Source: Clostridiales bacterium UBA1381
GTDB taxonomy: Bacteria; Bacillota; Clostridia; UBA1381
Length of the DNA stretch: 7,733 nt
Reading direction: 5' to 3'
Assembly (NCBI GenBank): GCA_002305435.1
Contig: DBQZ01000064.1
Coordinates: 1,314-9,046, forward strand
Both the position numbers and the translations under genes were made by a program. The notes beneath the pieces were generated by a model. That model ran no database searches, had not been told where the DNA came from, and saw only the letters and a list, made by a program, of their open reading frames with translations. Shown here in pieces: positions 5,701 through 7,733 of this stretch; the first letter of the stretch is position 1, and every line of letters starts with the position of its first letter.

Positions 5701-7212
5701 TTATATCTGCGCCATGAATTTATCAAATGAAGCCATGCCTTCCTCAGTCCTCTTATATACTCCGGCATGTTCGAGAACTTTTACAAACACTTTCCCGACT
5801 TCTTCCTTTAGAATATCATCGACATTATCCTTATTAAGCTCCGGATGAACCGCCTTTACTTCCAGAGCCCATTCTGCATGAGCTTTTGTATTATCATCCG
5901 CACTCATATCTTTCCCGTTTACAAGAGCATCTGCGACTGCCGCCAGCTCTTCAACAAGTCTTGACGGAAGAACAGCAAGTCCCATTACTTCTATAAGCCC
6001 TATATTTTCTTTCTTTATATGATGAAGCTCTGCGTGCGGGTGATACACTCCCAGAGGATGCTCGTCCGTTGTGATGTTGTTTCTAAGTACAAGGTCAAGC
6101 ACGTACTTTCCGTCCGCCATGCTTGCTATCGGGGTTATTGTGTTGTGAGGTGTTCCGTCTGTTTCTGCATATATAAACGCATCCTCATCCGTATATGCAC
6201 GCCAGCTTACGAGGATTCTATCTGCTAAGTCTATGAGCTTTTGTGTATCCTCGCCCTTTAAGCGGATAACAGACATAGGCCATGCAAGACGGCTTATTTC
6301 TATATCCTCAAAGCCTGCTATCGTATAGAATTTCTCACTTTTTGCCTTGTGCATAGCAAATATATGGTTGCCGCCCTGGAAATGTTCATGGGTAAGTATA
6401 GAACCTCCAACAATCGGCAAATCGGCGTTTGAGCCTATTATGTAATGATTAAACCGTTTTATGAAATCAAGCAGCTTGGCAAAGGCGCTTTTGTCAATAA
6501 TCATTGGGATATGCTCAGAGTTAAACACAATGCAATGCTCGTTATAATATACGTACGGCGAGTACTGGAATCCCCATTGTGCGCCGCATATATCAATCGG
6601 AATTATTCTATGGTTTTGCCGCGCCGGATGGTTTACCCTGCCGCCGTAGCCCTCATTCTCAACGCAAAGCTGACATTTCGGATACGACGACTGCTTCTGC
6701 AGTTTTGCAGCGGCAATAGCTTTGGGATCCTTTTCCGGTTTTGAACGGTTTATTGTTATTTCTATCTCCCCATACTCAGAATCTACCGTCCATTTAACAT
6801 CTTTCTTTATTCTTCCACGTCTTATGTAATTTGTATCGCAAGAAAGTTTATAGAAATAATTCGTAGCGTCAACTGGAGATTTTTCATATAAGCTGTAGAA
6901 CTTCTCGGTTACCGTTGATGGGAACGGTGTAAGTGTATCCATAAGCTCCGTATCAAAAATATCCCTGTAAACGACACTGTTATTCTCAAGCAAGCCTTTT
7001 TCAGCGGCATAATCAAGCAAGGTATCGAGTATACTGTCGAGCTCTTCGACCGTCTTACATTCTGCCCCTGTTTCCTCATACGAATCAAGCCCCATTTTCG
7101 TAAGCAGCCGATTGCGTACATAAATACTGTCAGATTTGCTGATAAGCCCCGTCAAAACACCGTAAGACACCAGCTTATCTATCGCTTCAAATACTTTTAC
7201 TTCACTCTCCAT
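5701..7212 (-). CDS. galT: Galactose-1-phosphate (UTP-hexose-1-phosphate) uridylyltransferase, class II
   Basis: Transfers UMP between UDP-glucose and galactose-1-phosphate in the Leloir pathway, in the cytoplasm. At 503 residues it belongs to the longer, Firmicute-type class II GalT, not the roughly 350-residue class I enzyme. Seen: KCQLCVENEGYGGR (179-192, with a CxxC at 180/183), NHPARQNHRIIP (194-205), GAQWGFQYSPYVYYNEH (210-226), the active-site segment GGSILTHEHFQGG (269-281) in which the His of HEHFQ would carry the uridylyl group, and HPHAELHHIKKENIGLIEVMGL toward the C-terminal part (391-412). The N-terminal 150 residues are the helical extension typical of this class. The ATG at 7210-7212 is preceded by AAAGGTGA about 8 nt upstream. 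galK and galE are not adjacent; the gene has its own promoter and terminator, so it is monocistronic here. Confidence 0.96.
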   Translation of the reverse strand: MESEVKVFEAIDKLVSYGVLTGLISKSDSIYVRNRLLTKMGLDSYEETGAECKTVEELDSILDTLLDYAAEKGLLENNSVVYRDIFDTELMDTLTPFPSTVTEKFYSLYEKSPVDATNYFYKLSCDTNYIRRGRIKKDVKWTVDSEYGEIEITINRSKPEKDPKAIAAAKLQKQSSYPKCQLCVENEGYGGRVNHPARQNHRIIPIDICGAQWGFQYSPYVYYNEHCIVFNSEHIPMIIDKSAFAKLLDFIKRFNHYIIGSNADLPIVGGSILTHEHFQGGNHIFAMHKAKSEKFYTIAGFEDIEISRLAWPMSVIRLKGEDTQKLIDLADRILVSWRAYTDEDAFIYAETDGTPHNTITPIASMADGKYVLDLVLRNNITTDEHPLGVYHPHAELHHIKKENIGLIEVMGLAVLPSRLVEELAAVADALVNGKDMSADDNTKAHAEWALEVKAVHPELNKDNVDDILKEEVGKVFVKVLEHAGVYKRTEEGMASFDKFMAQI

Positions 7213-7260
7213 ATTGATTTCACCTTTCTCCGGGATCTCATCCGGTTTTCTGCTAAGAAT

Positions 7261-7289
7261 ATTCTATCATAAATGCTGCGTATTTGCAA
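7261..7289 (-). promoter_or_regulatory. Probable sigma-A promoter of galT
   Basis: On the minus strand, -35 TTGCAA (7284-7289, four of six consensus bases) and -10 TAGAAT (7261-7266, five of six) are separated by 17 bp. The predicted start is near 7254, giving a leader of about 40 nt. No clear operator or catabolite-response element is visible. Confidence 0.65.
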
Positions 7290-7327
7290 TACCTTTGACA
7301 AGAAAAAAACAACAGTTATGACGTATG

Positions 7328-7356
7328 TTGACACTGAAGTTACACAATGGTATAAT
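7328..7356 (+). promoter_or_regulatory. Perfect-consensus sigma-A promoter of the lipoprotein gene
   Basis: TTGACA (7328-7333), a 17-bp spacer and TATAAT (7351-7356) match the consensus at all positions. The predicted start is near 7363, leaving a leader of about 50 nt with no evident structure. Another TTGACA at 7295-7300 with TATGAC at 7317-7322 (16-bp spacing) could be a weaker tandem promoter. It lies back to back with the galT promoter. Confidence 0.9.
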
Positions 7357-7413
7357 GTGTATAGAATTTTTATATCATAAAATTATCCGGAATTTATTAA
7401 AAGTGAGAATATT

Positions 7414-7725
7414 ATGAAAAAAGCTATATCTATACTTATGATGCTGTCATTCGCTTTTTCTCTTTCAGCCTGCAATTCCGATCAAATTGCAATTGAAGAT
7501 TACGAATGGAAAATGAGAACGGTTATGCGCAACGATATTGAAGCCGCTCAAAATGAAGACGAACTTGTCGTTGCCGTGGGAGAAGCCGACGAGCTTTATC
7601 CTGATGCTGAGATCGTGGATGCAACGTTGGCTGCCAAAGACGGCGAAATTACCGTTACCGATACAACCAATAGCAAAACATACAGCGGAACCTATACGGT
7701 TATTGAGAATGTAGGATTACAATAG
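7414..7725 (+). CDS. Small secreted lipoprotein of unknown function
   Basis: A 103-residue product that I do not recognise with confidence. Seen: an N-terminal lipoprotein signal peptide (MKKAISILMMLSFAFSLSAC) with lipobox LSAC, so Cys20 would be lipid-modified and the mature 84 residues displayed outside the membrane. The mature part is acidic (EAAQNEDELVVAVGEADELY) and then has a beta-rich stretch with DATLAAKDGEITVTDTTN and KTYSGTYTVIENVG, which looks like a small beta-sandwich or sheet. The upstream ribosome binding site is weak (AGTGAG about 8 nt before the ATG at 7414), in contrast to its perfect promoter. The stop at 7723-7725 is 8 bp from the window edge, so what follows is not visible. 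The protein ends abruptly after a strand-like segment, so a truncated or frameshifted version of a longer family member is possible, but not shown. Confidence 0.8.
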   Translation: MKKAISILMMLSFAFSLSACNSDQIAIEDYEWKMRTVMRNDIEAAQNEDELVVAVGEADELYPDAEIVDATLAAKDGEITVTDTTNSKTYSGTYTVIENVGLQ

Positions 7726-7733
7726 ATGTGTTA

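Noticed and set aside
6909..7121. Minus-strand open frame of 70 codons in another frame
   Set aside because: It is inside the N-terminal region of galT, in a shifted frame; the galT reading is continuous, so this is not a frameshift fragment.

Overview
The window reads as a low-to-middle GC Gram-positive chromosome, most likely a Clostridia-type Firmicute. The basis is gene order (rimP-nusA-ylxR-ylxQ-infB), strong AAGGAGG/GGAGGAG ribosome binding sites, consensus sigma-A promoters with 17-bp spacers, a LytR-CpsA-Psr wall protein, and the Firmicute-type (class II) galactose-1-phosphate uridylyltransferase. Genus is not determined. No tRNA, rRNA, CRISPR array, insertion sequence or phage gene is visible.

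Layout: nearly everything is on the minus strand, so transcription runs from right to left. Positions 1-4281 hold the translation/transcription operon. A clean promoter (4253-4281) and a 72-nt leader with a hairpin precede rimP (ribosome maturation). Then come nusA (elongation, termination and antitermination), ylxR and ylxQ (small RNA-binding proteins) and infB (initiation factor IF2). infB runs off the left edge after 649 codons, just after its GTPase region. Gaps are 37, 21, -11 (overlap) and 18 nt, so this is one co-transcribed unit. Positions 4326-5538 hold a self-contained unit: promoter, an LCP-family wall-polymer ligase with an acidic tail, and an intrinsic terminator. Positions 5637-7289 hold a second self-contained unit: promoter, galT and a strong terminator. 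At the right end, 7328-7725 is the only plus-strand unit: a perfect-consensus promoter driving a 103-residue lipoprotein of unknown function, divergent from galT.

The operon genes work together in ribosome assembly, transcription elongation and translation initiation. The LCP protein, galT and the lipoprotein are separate transcription units with cell-envelope or sugar-nucleotide roles; GalT could supply UDP-galactose for envelope glycans, but nothing in the window links them.

I do not see a new biological system. The points most worth a second look are in the control regions: the hairpin in the rimP leader, AT-rich inverted repeats about 70 bp upstream of the predicted rimP and LCP starts, the TTG-start overlap of ylxQ with ylxR, the altered active-site loop and insertion in the LCP protein, and the unknown lipoprotein with its very strong promoter.
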